Assembly (NCBI RefSeq): GCF_017302315.1
Contig: NZ_JAFLDT010000045.1
Coordinates: 1 to 34,098, forward strand
Length of the DNA stretch: 34,098 nucleotides
DNA from: Zoogloea sp.
GTDB taxonomy: Bacteria; Pseudomonadota; Gammaproteobacteria; Burkholderiales; Rhodocyclaceae
Direction of reading: 5' to 3'
The position numbers and the translations under genes were made by a program. Below are positions 14,905 through 23,504 of the stretch, in pieces. How positions within the stretch are numbered: the stretch's first letter is position 1; each line of letters opens with the position of its first letter. The notes beneath the pieces were generated by a model, which was given only the letters and a program-made list of their open reading frames with translations, was not told the origin of the DNA and searched no databases.

Positions 14905-15822
14905 CGCCCTCGGGGTGGTTCCCGTACGCTCGACGCGGCTTTCCTTTACCAGTTCGATGAATTTCTGCAGCCCTGCCGAAGGCAGACGGCGGCTGGGGTA
15001 ATACAGGAAGAAGCCGGCTTCCGTCGGACGCCAGTCGTCCAGCACGGTTTCAAGCCGGCCGGCTGCCAGGCTGGCTCGCGCGGTTTCCTCATAAACATAG
15101 GCCAGGCCCAGGCTGTCTTCGGCAGCGCGAAGCATCAGCGGCATTTCTCCCACATCAAGGGGGCCGCTGACGTCCACCTCCAGTTTTTCTCCCGCTCTTT
15201 CGAACTCCCACCGATATCGCGCCCCACTCGGGAAGCGAATCCCGATGCAGCGATGCCGGCCTAGTTCATGGGGGGTGGATGGACGGCCTGCCTGGACCAG
15301 GTAGGTGGGCGCACCGACTACCACAAAACGCTGGGGCGGCCCCAGGGGGATGGCCACCATGTCCCGATCCAGGCTTTCCCCAAAACGCACGCCGGCGTCA
15401 AAGCCGCCCTGAATGATGTCCACAAAGGCGTCATCAGCCACGATCTCCAGGCGCATGCCCGGGTTGGCGAGCAGGAAGCGGTTGGCAAGGGGCGCCAGGA
15501 CATGCTCGGCAGCATGGCGCGGGGCATTGAAGCGCAGTGTGCCCACCGGCGAGTCCCGGAAGGCGTTGAGTGCTTCAAGGGCGCCGTCGATGTCCAGCAG
15601 CGCCGGGGCGAGGCGGTCAAGCAGGCGCTGCCCGGCCTCGGTGGGGGCCACGCTGCGGGTGCTGCGATTGAGCAGCCTCACACCTAAACGGCCTTCCAGT
15701 CCCCGCAGGCTGTGGCTGAGGGCCGACGGCGAAACACCCAGCTCCGTTGCCGCTCGACGGAAACTGCGCAAACGGGCAACGGTGGCAAAGGCCTGCAGGT
15801 CGGTGAGGCGGTTGCGATTCAT
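14896..15822 (-). CDS. LysR-family transcriptional regulator
   Basis: 308 residues. The N-terminal winged helix-turn-helix spans about 1-63 (LQAFATVARLRSFRRAATEL then GVSPSALSHSLRGLEGRLG). The effector-binding domain follows (VGTLRFNAPRHAAEHVLAPL onward), of the type with DAGVRFGESLDRDMVAIPL common in regulators of oxidoreductase genes. It is divergent from the SDR/aldo-keto reductase pair across 108 bases, so it most likely controls them and itself. A 12-base palindrome lies just upstream of its start. Its 3' end overlaps the DUF167 gene by nine bases. The inducer is unknown. Confidence 0.93.
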   Translation of the reverse strand: MNRNRLTDLQAFATVARLRSFRRAATELGVSPSALSHSLRGLEGRLGVRLLNRSTRSVAPTEAGQRLLDRLAPALLDIDGALEALNAFRDSPVGTLRFNAPRHAAEHVLAPLANRFLLANPGMRLEIVADDAFVDIIQGGFDAGVRFGESLDRDMVAIPLGPPQRFVVVGAPTYLVQAGRPSTPHELGRHRCIGIRFPSGARYRWEFERAGEKLEVDVSGPLDVGEMPLMLRAAEDSLGLAYVYEETARASLAAGRLETVLDDWRPTEAGFFLYYPSRRLPSAGLQKFIELVKESRVERTGTTPRASG

Positions 15823-15825
15823 ATT

Positions 15826-15837
15826 GATGAATTCATC
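15826..15837. promoter_or_regulatory. Palindrome upstream of LysR, candidate operator
   Basis: GATGAATTCATC is a perfect 12-base palindrome starting four bases upstream of the LysR start codon, where a ribosome site would be. Position and symmetry fit an autoregulatory operator, though it does not show a clean T-N11-A LysR box. Confidence 0.35.
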
Positions 15838-15930
15838 TCAATAACCCATGGTCGATCGTGTGGATTGTTGCATGAGTAGGGGCGGCGTAGCCTGCTTTGC
15901 GTTGTCCGCCTTTCAGACTGGAGAATCTCA

Positions 15931-16698
15931 ATGACTGCAGAATCCATGGACCTGGCCGGTAAGGCCATTCTCGTCACCGGTGCCTCATCGGGCATCGGGG
16001 CCGCCACCGCGCTGGCCCTTGGCAGGGCGGGCGCCCGGGTGGCACTTGCCGCGCGGCGCGTCGATGCATGTGCCGAGCTAGCGCGGCAGATCGAGGCAGC
16101 CGGGGGCGAGGCTCTGGTGCTCGCAATGGACGTCGGTGTCGAGGCGGAGGTTGGCGCTGCCGTCGCCGCCACCGTGGCCCGCTTCGGCCGACTCGACGGT
16201 GCCTTCAACAACGCCGGCGCGCTGGGCCCGGCGGGGCCGCTGCACACCCTTGAGACAGCAGACTTCGAGAGCGTGATGCGGACCAACATGTACGGTGTGC
16301 TGTGGGCGATGAAACATGAGATTGCCGCGATGCTGGAAACAGGGGGCGGGGCGATCGTGAATACTGCTTCCATCGTGGCGCAGGTTGCGTTTCCCGGCAT
16401 GGCCGCATACACCACCAGCAAGCATGCGGTGCTGGGGCTGACCCGTAGTGCCGCCCTGGACTATTTTCGGCTGGGCATTCGCGTCAATGCGGTGTGCCCC
16501 GGGCCGGTGGAAACACCCATGGCGGAGATCGGGTTCGGTAGCCTCGAGGGCCTGCGCATGGCCAGTGCGGGCTTTCCGGCCGGGCGGGCAGGACGTCCGG
16601 ACGAAATCGCCGGGGCGGTACTGTTCCTGCTGTCGGGGCTGGCCAGTCACGTGAGCGGGCAGGGACTGACGGTGGATGGCGGTTTCACGGTTCAATGA
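15931..16698 (+). CDS. Short-chain dehydrogenase/reductase
   Basis: 255 residues of the classical SDR family. ATG 15931 has GGAG seven bases upstream. Cofactor loop TGASSGIG (16-23), NNAG (93-96), catalytic N119, S147, Y160 and K164 (YTTSK) and the PGPVETPM segment are all present, so the enzyme should be active. An Arg pair after the second strand (AARR) suggests NADP(H). The C-terminal HVSGQGLTVDGGFTVQ is typical of the glucose/3-oxoacyl dehydrogenase branch, but the substrate cannot be told. Its stop codon overlaps an in-frame ATG, and the aldo/keto reductase follows directly. Both are probably controlled by the divergent LysR. Confidence 0.93.
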   Translation: MTAESMDLAGKAILVTGASSGIGAATALALGRAGARVALAARRVDACAELARQIEAAGGEALVLAMDVGVEAEVGAAVAATVARFGRLDGAFNNAGALGPAGPLHTLETADFESVMRTNMYGVLWAMKHEIAAMLETGGGAIVNTASIVAQVAFPGMAAYTTSKHAVLGLTRSAALDYFRLGIRVNAVCPGPVETPMAEIGFGSLEGLRMASAGFPAGRAGRPDEIAGAVLFLLSGLASHVSGQGLTVDGGFTVQ

Positions 16699-16709
16699 GG
16701 GATGGGAAC

Positions 16710-17702
<993 letters not shown>

Positions 17703-17729
17703 ATCCGGGCGGCGGGCACCCGAGTGCTG

Positions 17730-17767
17730 AAAAAAAGAACGGCACCCTCCAGGGGAGGGTGCCGTTC
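17730..17767 (-). terminator. Rho-independent terminator of aceB
   Basis: A 14-bp perfect stem (17737-17750 with 17754-17767) and 3-base loop is followed on the minus strand by seven T (17730-17736). It lies 32 bases after the malate synthase stop. The plus-strand side lacks a T run, so it serves mainly the minus strand, although it may also stop the reductase transcript. Confidence 0.92.
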
Positions 17768-17798
17768 CGATGTCCCGCTTTGCCGGGCCTGGGCAGTG

Positions 17799-19397
17799 TT
17801 AATCCATCGCCTCGTACAGCGGCAGGGTCAGGAATTCCGGGTATTCCGGGGTCAGGGACATCTTGTCGAAGATCTCGGAGGCTTGGTCGTAGCTGGCGGT
17901 GTCCTCGCCCTGGGCGGTGACGGTGGCCTTCACCTTGGCGAGCTCCTCGGCGATCATCGGACGCACCATCTCGACGGTGACCTTGCGGCCGTCATCCAGG
18001 ATGCCCTTGGGCGACACGACCCACTGCCACACCTGGGAGCGGGAGATTTCGGCGGTGGCCGCATCTTCCATCAGGTTGTGGATGGGCACGCAGCCGTTGC
18101 CGGCCAGCCAGGAGCCCAGGTAGTGGATGCCCACGTTGATGTTGTTGCGCAGGCCGGCTTCGGTGATCGGGGTGGTGGGGCGGAAATCCAGCCACTGCTC
18201 CGGGCCGAACTTGCCTTCCACCTGCTTTTCCCACTGGTTGGGCTTTTCACCGAGGACCTTCTGGAACTCTTCGGCGGCGATGGCGACGAGGCCCGGGTGA
18301 GCCACCCAGCCGCCGTCGAAACCGTCGTTGGCGTCGCGGGTCTTGTCGTGACGGATGCCGGCCAGGGCCTTCTCGTTGGCTTCTGCGTCGTTCTTGATCG
18401 GGATCAGGGCCGACATGCCGCCCATGGCCGGGGCGCCGCGCTTGTGGCAAGCCTGGACAAGGGCCAGGGCGTAGCCGCGCATGAAGGGCACTTCCATGGT
18501 GATGGCGCTGCGCTGGGCAAGGCAGAAGTCCTTGTTCTTCTTGAACTTCTTGATGCACGAGAAGATGTAGTCCCAGCGCCCGGCGTTGAGGCCGGCGGAG
18601 TGGTTGCGCAGTTCGTACAGGATTTCTTCCATCTCGAACGTGGCAAGAATGGTTTCGATCAGCACGGTGGCCTTGATGGTGCCCTGGGGCAGGCCGATGT
18701 GATCCTGGGCCATCACGAAGATGTCGTTCCACAGGCGGGCTTCCAGGTGGCTCTCCATCTTCGGTAGGTAGAAGAAGGGGCCGGCGCCGCGGGCGATCTG
18801 TTCCTTGGCGTTGTGAAAGAAGACCAGGCCGAAGTCGAAGATGCCGCCGGAGACGCGCTGACCATCAACGGTGACGTGCTTCTCGTCCAGATGCCAGCCG
18901 CGGGGGCGGATCTGCAGGGTGGCGATCTTGTCGTTGAGCTTGTATTCCTTGCCGGCTTCGTTCTTGAACGAGAGTTCGCGGCGGATGGCCTTGTAGATGT
19001 TGACCTGACCCTGGATCTGGTTGTCCCACTTCGGGCTGTTGGAGTCCTCGAAGTCGGTCATGTAGGAGTCAGCGCCCGAGTTGTAGGCGTTGATGATCAT
19101 CTTGGCCTCGACCGGGCCGGTGATCTCGGTGCGACGACGTTCGAGCGCCTTGGGCAGCGGGGCAACCTTCCAGTCGCCTTCGCGGATGTGCTTGGTCTCG
19201 GGCAGGAAATCGGGCATTTCGCCGGCGTCGATACGGGCCTGGCGCTCGACTCGGGCCTTCAGCAGTTCCTGGCGACGGGGCTCGAAGGCGCGGTGCAGCT
19301 TGGCGACGAACTCGAGGGCTTCCGGGGTGAGGATGGTTTCGTAGCCCGGTTGAAGCGGGGCGTTGATCTGCATGCCGGCGGGGAGGGTGAGGCTCAT
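17799..19397 (-). CDS. aceB: Malate synthase A
   Basis: 532 residues, the length of the AceB type. ATG 19397 has AGGAG five bases upstream. It contains the complete malate synthase signature RNHSAGLNAGRWDYIF (264-279), the RPRGWHL active-site segment, TVLIET with the metal-binding Glu, DGFDGGWVAHPGL, and NLMEDAATAEISR near the C-terminus with the catalytic Asp. It condenses glyoxylate with acetyl-CoA to malate, the second step of the glyoxylate bypass. There is no isocitrate lyase gene nearby. Instead it follows a haloacid dehalogenase by 50 bases, suggesting co-transcription and possible use in glycolate/glyoxylate assimilation. It ends at a strong terminator. Confidence 0.97.
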   Translation of the reverse strand: MSLTLPAGMQINAPLQPGYETILTPEALEFVAKLHRAFEPRRQELLKARVERQARIDAGEMPDFLPETKHIREGDWKVAPLPKALERRRTEITGPVEAKMIINAYNSGADSYMTDFEDSNSPKWDNQIQGQVNIYKAIRRELSFKNEAGKEYKLNDKIATLQIRPRGWHLDEKHVTVDGQRVSGGIFDFGLVFFHNAKEQIARGAGPFFYLPKMESHLEARLWNDIFVMAQDHIGLPQGTIKATVLIETILATFEMEEILYELRNHSAGLNAGRWDYIFSCIKKFKKNKDFCLAQRSAITMEVPFMRGYALALVQACHKRGAPAMGGMSALIPIKNDAEANEKALAGIRHDKTRDANDGFDGGWVAHPGLVAIAAEEFQKVLGEKPNQWEKQVEGKFGPEQWLDFRPTTPITEAGLRNNINVGIHYLGSWLAGNGCVPIHNLMEDAATAEISRSQVWQWVVSPKGILDDGRKVTVEMVRPMIAEELAKVKATVTAQGEDTASYDQASEIFDKMSLTPEYPEFLTLPLYEAMD

Positions 19398-19447
19398 GGT
19401 GGCTCCTGTGGGGGAAGGTTGCAAAACGAAGGGGTTCAGGTGAGGGT

Positions 19448-20140
19448 TCAGGCGCGCTGGCGCGCCACAAAATCGACAACGTCGGTGAGCAGGCTGCCCT
19501 GGACGGTGGGGGGTACGTCCAGTTGTTCCAGGGGTTGACCGCTGCGGTTGATCCAGAATGTCTGGAAGCCGAACCAGCCCGCGCCGGCGGCATCCCAGCC
19601 ATTGGAAGAAACAAACAGGATACGCTCGGCAGGGCATTCGAAGGCTGCCGGTGCGAGCGCGTAGGCTTCGGCACTGGTCTTGTATTTGCGCACGGCATCC
19701 ACCGACAGCACGTGGTCGAAAAGACCGTGCATGCCCGCACTCTTGATGGCCACCTCAAGCATCTCCGGCGTACCGTTGGAGAGGATCGCGGTGGGGACGT
19801 TTGCGTCCTTGAGGGCCTGGAGGGCGCCAAGATTTTCCGGGAAGGGGGATAGGCAGGCGTACTGGTTCATCAATTGATTGCAGCGCACCGTGTCCAGTTC
19901 AAGCCCCAGTTTGGCTGCCGCAAAGCGCAGCCCATCCCGGGTGATCTCCCAAAAGGGCTTGTAGCGGCCGGACAGGCTGCGGATGAAACTGTATTCGATC
20001 TGCTTGCTGCGCCACAGGTCTGCCAGGGCGACGCCTTTGCCGGGGTAGAGCTGCTCGGCCAGCAGGCCGACCGAGTACACGTCGAAGAGCGTGCCGAAGG
20101 CATCGAACGCGACAGCCTGGATGCGGGGCGGGTGAGCCAT
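19448..20140 (-). CDS. L-2-haloacid dehalogenase (HAD type II)
   Basis: 230 residues from ATG 20140; earlier in-frame codons encode a low-complexity Ser/Pro/Thr stretch and are likely untranslated. From memory of the Pseudomonas L-DEX YL enzyme, its active-site residues D10, R41, S118, K151, Y157, S175, N177 and D180 map here with a constant shift of three: D13 (FDAFGTLFD), R44, S121 (LSNG), K154, Y160, S178, N180 and D183. The full catalytic set therefore appears present. It hydrolyses 2-haloalkanoates to 2-hydroxy acids with inversion, in the cytoplasm. With chloro- or fluoroacetate the product is glycolate, upstream of the neighbouring malate synthase. It is divergent from a LysR gene. The actual substrate is not proven; some homologues act as general phosphatases. 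Confidence 0.88.
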   Translation of the reverse strand: MAHPPRIQAVAFDAFGTLFDVYSVGLLAEQLYPGKGVALADLWRSKQIEYSFIRSLSGRYKPFWEITRDGLRFAAAKLGLELDTVRCNQLMNQYACLSPFPENLGALQALKDANVPTAILSNGTPEMLEVAIKSAGMHGLFDHVLSVDAVRKYKTSAEAYALAPAAFECPAERILFVSSNGWDAAGAGWFGFQTFWINRSGQPLEQLDVPPTVQGSLLTDVVDFVARQRA

Positions 20141-20186
20141 GCTCGGTGACCTTGTGCTTGAACTTGGGGTTGTGGTTGGCTCCTCG

Positions 20187-20224
20187 GAGGTGCTTCTGCC
20201 CGGCTCGTGACCGGGTGGCACCTC
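20187..20224 (-). promoter_or_regulatory. Two-tier hairpin in the dehalogenase leader
   Basis: GAGGTGC (20187-20193) pairs perfectly with GCACCTC (20218-20224), and inside it CCCGG (20199-20203) pairs with CCGGG (20211-20215). The structure sits 46 bases upstream of the dehalogenase start, in what would be its untranslated leader. There is no T-tract. I match it to no known riboswitch class. Confidence 0.45.
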
Positions 20225-20295
20225 TCGGGATCCTGTCTCCTCCACCTTGATGTGCTGAAGTTTATTCAACGACTAAAGAAAAAAGAAGCCATAAT

Positions 20296-20311
20296 AAAAT
20301 CAAATGATTTT
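20296..20311. promoter_or_regulatory. AT-rich inverted repeat between divergent genes
   Basis: AAAATCA, two A, then TGATTTT form an inverted repeat 16 bases upstream of the LysR start. It lies in a strikingly AT-rich stretch (about 20260-20330) that probably holds both promoters of the divergent pair. It is a reasonable operator candidate for this LysR protein, which would then control itself and the dehalogenase-aceB operon. Confidence 0.4.
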
Positions 20312-20327
20312 TTACTAAAAGTATCAA

Positions 20328-21236
20328 GTGAGCAATTTCAAGGAAATCGAAGCCTTTGTCAGTGTGGCCGCCAAGGGCAGCCTTTCGGCTGCTGCCCGGG
20401 CCGATGGGGTGACGCCCGCGATGATGGGGCGGCGTGTCGACGCCCTTGAGGAGCGTCTGGGAGTGAAGCTCCTGCTGCGGACGACCCGCAAGCTGAGTCT
20501 GACCTTTGAGGGCAGTGCTTTTCTTGAGGACTGTCAGCGCATTCTCAATGACCTGGCCAACGCGGAGGCGTCTGTCAGCCTGGGGGGGGTCAAGGCCAGC
20601 GGGCATATCAAGGTGTCGGCACCGGCCGGATTCGGGCGGCGCCACGTGGCGCCCCTGATCCGGGATTTTCTGCGCACCCATGCGGACGTTAGCTGCAGTC
20701 TGGATCTGAGCGACAGACTCGTCGATCTGGTGAACGAAGGGGTGGATTGCGCCATCCGCATCGGCGAGTTGAGTGACTCCAGCCTCGTTTCCGTGCGCCT
20801 GGCCGACAACCGGCGGGTGGTGGTGGCAAGCCCCGAGTATCTGGCGCGCTGCGGCATGCCCGCGACGCCCGACGATCTGACGCAGCACGACTGCCTGTCC
20901 CTCGATCCCCAGCGCGGCTGGGTCTTTGCCGATCCTGAGACGCCCGGCAAGACTCGGACGATCAAGGTCTCGGGGCGCTTCGAGTGCAATGATGGAACGG
21001 TATTGCATGAATGGGCGCTGGGCGGCATCGGGATGGCGTGGCGCTCCATGTGGGAGGTTGAGCGGGATCTCGCTTCGGGTGCGCTGGTGTCGGTGCTGGA
21101 TTCGTTTGCCGCGCCACCCACGGGGATTTACGCCCTGTTTCCGCAGAACCGTCGCCTGCCCTTGCGGGTGCGCTTGCTGATCGACCATCTGCGGGGCTGC
21201 TTCGGGCGGCCGGATTACTGGCGCGGTGGTGCTTGA
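20328..21236 (+). CDS. LysR-family transcriptional regulator
   Basis: 302 residues from GTG 20328. The helix-turn-helix spans about 1-60 (FVSVAAKGSLSAAARADGVT, then MMGRRVDALEERLGVKL). The effector domain carries the IKVSAPAGFGRRHVAPLI and VDLVNEGVDCAIRIGEL blocks of the CrgA/DmlR-like group. It is divergent from the dehalogenase-aceB operon across 187 bases, hence a likely regulator of it. The unusual GTG start has only a weak AAAAG ribosome site. The last 22 bases overlap the convergent TonB-like gene. Confidence 0.93.
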   Translation: MSNFKEIEAFVSVAAKGSLSAAARADGVTPAMMGRRVDALEERLGVKLLLRTTRKLSLTFEGSAFLEDCQRILNDLANAEASVSLGGVKASGHIKVSAPAGFGRRHVAPLIRDFLRTHADVSCSLDLSDRLVDLVNEGVDCAIRIGELSDSSLVSVRLADNRRVVVASPEYLARCGMPATPDDLTQHDCLSLDPQRGWVFADPETPGKTRTIKVSGRFECNDGTVLHEWALGGIGMAWRSMWEVERDLASGALVSVLDSFAAPPTGIYALFPQNRRLPLRVRLLIDHLRGCFGRPDYWRGGA

Positions 21237-21859
21237 AGTGGCACAGGGGTGGCGGTGAAGCCTTCACTCTCCGGTGACCCGATTTCGAACTCGATGTGAA
21301 TGCGGCTGGAGACCTGGTGCCCCAGGATTTCCGCAGGGGTGAAGCGCCAGCCCATGATTGTTCCCGCATAGGCTGCGGCCACCTCGCGCATTTCCTGTTC
21401 GCACAGCAGATTGACGTGCATCACCCGGCCATCCGGCCCTATGTCGGCCTCTATCCGGAAGCGGCCGGACGGTGCGCCGGGCAGGGAGGGCCAGTCATCG
21501 GGGGCGATCTCGGTGAGAAGGGTCGGGAGACGGGTAAGGGCCTCGACCGGAAATACGGGCAAGGGCTGCGGATCTGCGTCGGGCGGCGGGGCAGCCGGCC
21601 GTGCCGGTGCCGGGGTGCGTGCTGTTGTCCGTTCTCGTGATGGGCTTGTGGGGATGAGGTACGCTCGTTGCGTCGGGCGAGGTGTGGCCTCGCCCGTGGG
21701 CGGGGAGGGTATCAGTCGCACGTTCAGTTGTCTGGTCATGCTGTTGCTGCCGCCCGGACCGGGATCTTGCGGCCAGGTGATCAGGGCAGCGAGGTGCAGG
21801 GCGATGGAAAGACCCGCTGCGATCGGGAGGGATTGTCCGGGGGCGGGGCGGGGCATCAT
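21215..21859 (-). CDS. TonB-like protein without ExbB/ExbD neighbours
   Basis: 214 residues with the TonB plan: a short cytoplasmic start, one hydrophobic helix (about 11-29, LPIAAGLSIALHLAALI), a Pro/Arg/Thr-rich periplasmic spacer (about 50-105), and a C-terminal domain with FRIEADIGPDGRVMHV and WRFTPAEILGHQVSSRIHIE that resembles a TonB C-terminus. The usual Ser-His of TonB helix 1 may be represented by S18-x3-H22. No exbB, exbD or receptor gene is in the window. Its start is 162 bases from the divergent pilE. Either of two adjacent ATG codons (21859, 21856) may be used. It could serve a distant receptor or have a separate envelope role. Confidence 0.72.
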   Translation of the reverse strand: MMPRPAPGQSLPIAAGLSIALHLAALITWPQDPGPGGSNSMTRQLNVRLIPSPPTGEATPRPTQRAYLIPTSPSRERTTARTPAPARPAAPPPDADPQPLPVFPVEALTRLPTLLTEIAPDDWPSLPGAPSGRFRIEADIGPDGRVMHVNLLCEQEMREVAAAYAGTIMGWRFTPAEILGHQVSSRIHIEFEIGSPESEGFTATPVPLQAPPRQ

Positions 21860-22021
21860 GGTGTCGGAGTCGGGTCAGGGCCCTGCTGAGGCCCTGTTGA
21901 AGGATAGGCCCGGTGGCCTGTGCCTTCTTGTGCCGCCGGTCTGGGGGAAGACTCCGCTTGTCGCCGAACGCTCGCATTTGACAGGGGGCGGCGGGACGAT
22001 GAAGCATCGGAGGAAAAAACT

Positions 22022-22444
22022 ATGAACAAAGCGCGCGGCTTTTCGTTGATCGAGTTGCTGATAGCGGTGGTGATCATCGGAATCCTGGCAGCGATCGCCA
22101 TCCCGGCCTACATGGATCATATCGCCCGCGGCAGAATCGCCCAGGGGGTTGAGGCCTTGTCCGAGGCCAAGGTGCGGATGGAGCAGGTGTACAACTCCCG
22201 GCGGACCTACAAGCCTGATGGCAATTGCCCCGACATGAGTCCCTATTTCGTGGACATCCCTTTCACGGTCGCCCACTCGCCAGCCTGCACCGACACCAGT
22301 TTCACGCTGAAGATAACCGGTGATACCGCCAAGGGTACCGGCGGCTACTGGTATTCCATCAACGAAAGTGGTGAAAAGGCTTCGGCTACACCCAAGGCCA
22401 GCGGTAGCTGCTGGTTGATGAGCAAGAGTCAGACATCGTGCTGA
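22022..22444 (+). CDS. pilE: Type IV pilin-like protein PilE
   Basis: 140 residues. ATG 22022 has a strong GGAGG site. A six-residue leader MNKARG is followed by FSLIELLIAVVIIGILAAIA, the class III signal cut by PilD after Gly and then N-methylated; Glu is at position 5 of the mature protein. The C-terminal domain has four Cys, able to form two disulfides, and the EQVYNSRRTY motif seen in the minor pilin PilE. Because it heads the minor-pilin operon and is followed by fimT at a GTGCTGA overlap, I think it is the minor subunit, not the major fibre. No clear promoter was found in the 162 bases upstream. Confidence 0.9.
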   Translation: MNKARGFSLIELLIAVVIIGILAAIAIPAYMDHIARGRIAQGVEALSEAKVRMEQVYNSRRTYKPDGNCPDMSPYFVDIPFTVAHSPACTDTSFTLKITGDTAKGTGGYWYSINESGEKASATPKASGSCWLMSKSQTSC

Positions 22445-23037
22445 GCGCATTCCGTCCGGCCCAGAAGGGCTTCACCGTTCTCGAACTGATGATCGTCATG
22501 GTTGTCGGTGCCATCCTGATTTCCGTGGCATTGCCATCCTTCACCCAGGTCATCCGCAACAATTCCGTCGGCTCTGCTGCGGAGCTCATTCAGAATGCCC
22601 TCCGTCAGGCCGAAGGGGAAGCCATCCGGCGCAATGGTGAAGTTGACTTCATGCTTACCGACGGAAGCCCGAGCGCGGCCTCCGTCAGTAGCCTGGTTGC
22701 AAAGGCAGATGGGCTGAACTGGGCCATCCGGATGGTCGACAGCACGGCAGCGAACCGCTACGTGAATGGCTCCACCACGAGCCAGATGGCAGAGGGCGTG
22801 ACTTACCAGGGCCCGGCCGGTGTGCGCTTCAATGGGTCGGGTCGGGTTCTGGACCTGACCAGTGCGCCCGTAGGTGGGAAGCAGATTTTCAGGGTTTCCC
22901 GGACCAGTGCGGCAGTGGCCTATTGCGTATTTGTAACGCCGGGTGGTGCGGTCAAGATGTGTGATCCGTCGAAGGCCAGCGGTGACCCGCGGGCCTGTCA
23001 GCCCATGCTGTCCGCTTCCGATTGTCCGGCCGCTTAG
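22438..23037 (+). CDS. fimT: Minor pilin FimT/GspH family
   Basis: 199 residues starting at GTG 22438, seven bases before the end of pilE, so translation is probably coupled. The leader MLSAFRPAQKG precedes FTVLELMIVMVVGAILISVA, a prepilin cleavage site with Glu5. The C-terminal part is the beta-rich GspH/FimT fold (INPS-type sequence, GVRFNGSGRV) and ends in a Cys-containing tail. FimT/FimU-type minor pilins join the priming complex that starts pilus assembly and, in some species, bind DNA. No odd features apart from the GTG start. Confidence 0.9.
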   Translation: MLSAFRPAQKGFTVLELMIVMVVGAILISVALPSFTQVIRNNSVGSAAELIQNALRQAEGEAIRRNGEVDFMLTDGSPSAASVSSLVAKADGLNWAIRMVDSTAANRYVNGSTTSQMAEGVTYQGPAGVRFNGSGRVLDLTSAPVGGKQIFRVSRTSAAVAYCVFVTPGGAVKMCDPSKASGDPRACQPMLSASDCPAA

Positions 23038-23045
23038 GAGATGTC

Positions 23046-23504
23046 ATGAGAGTCCGCGGTGAACGTGGCTATGTCCTGCTCGAGGCGCTGGTGGCTTTGC
23101 TCATCTTTTCATTGGGCTTGCTCGGGATGATCGGCTTTCAGGCCGCGTCCACCCGGATTGCCACTGACAGCCGTTTCCGCACCGAGGCTGCCATCCTTGC
23201 AGACGAGTTGATTTCCAAGATGTCCGTGGACAAGCGCGCCGTCGTGGTGGCGGAGTATGCCTATAAGTCGCCAGGTGGGGGAGGTGCATCGACCCATGCC
23301 TGGTTTACCCAGCGCGTGACCAATGGGAGCAAGCTGCCCAACCCCAAGGCCGAGGTGGTCGTGGAAAACGGCAAAGCCATTGATACCTTTGTGGTCACGG
23401 TGACGATTGAGTGGGATCTGCCGAACAGTGGCGGCTCTGGCGTGGCCGCGGACAGAAAGAAGCTGGAGCACGGAGTCTATGTCACCCAAGCAATGCTGTT
23501 TTGA
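23046..23504 (+). CDS. pilV: Minor pilin PilV
   Basis: 152 residues from ATG 23046, which has AGGAG five bases upstream. The leader MRVRGERG precedes YVLLEALVALLIFSLGLLGM, a typical PilV N-terminus with Glu5 and the LLGM end of the helix. The C-terminal part is short and lacks recognisable motifs, as is usual for PilV. It belongs to the minor-pilin priming complex with FimT, PilW, PilX and PilY1. It follows fimT by eight bases and overlaps pilW by 26 bases. Confidence 0.9.
   Translation: MRVRGERGYVLLEALVALLIFSLGLLGMIGFQAASTRIATDSRFRTEAAILADELISKMSVDKRAVVVAEYAYKSPGGGGASTHAWFTQRVTNGSKLPNPKAEVVVENGKAIDTFVVTVTIEWDLPNSGGSGVAADRKKLEHGVYVTQAMLF

Noticed and set aside
17724-18767. Long plus-strand frame opposite malate synthase
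   Set aside because: It begins inside the aceB terminator, and the opposite frame is a perfect malate synthase.
20170-20200. Similarity of CCGAGGAGC on the minus strand to an SAH riboswitch core
   Set aside because: The remaining conserved core and pairing partners are not present, and the gene context is not methyl metabolism.
20141-20269. N-terminal extension of the dehalogenase from TTG 20269
   Set aside because: Low-complexity Ser/Thr/Pro residues; family proteins start at about MAHPPRIQAVAFD, and a leader hairpin occupies the region.
21945-21970. Possible sigma-54 promoter (GG-N10-GC) before pilE
   Set aside because: Only the GG and GC dinucleotides match; the flanking TTGC-type bases are absent.
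21978-21983. TTGACA upstream of pilE as a -35 box
   Set aside because: No acceptable -10 at 16-18 bases, and transcription would begin at the ribosome site of pilE.
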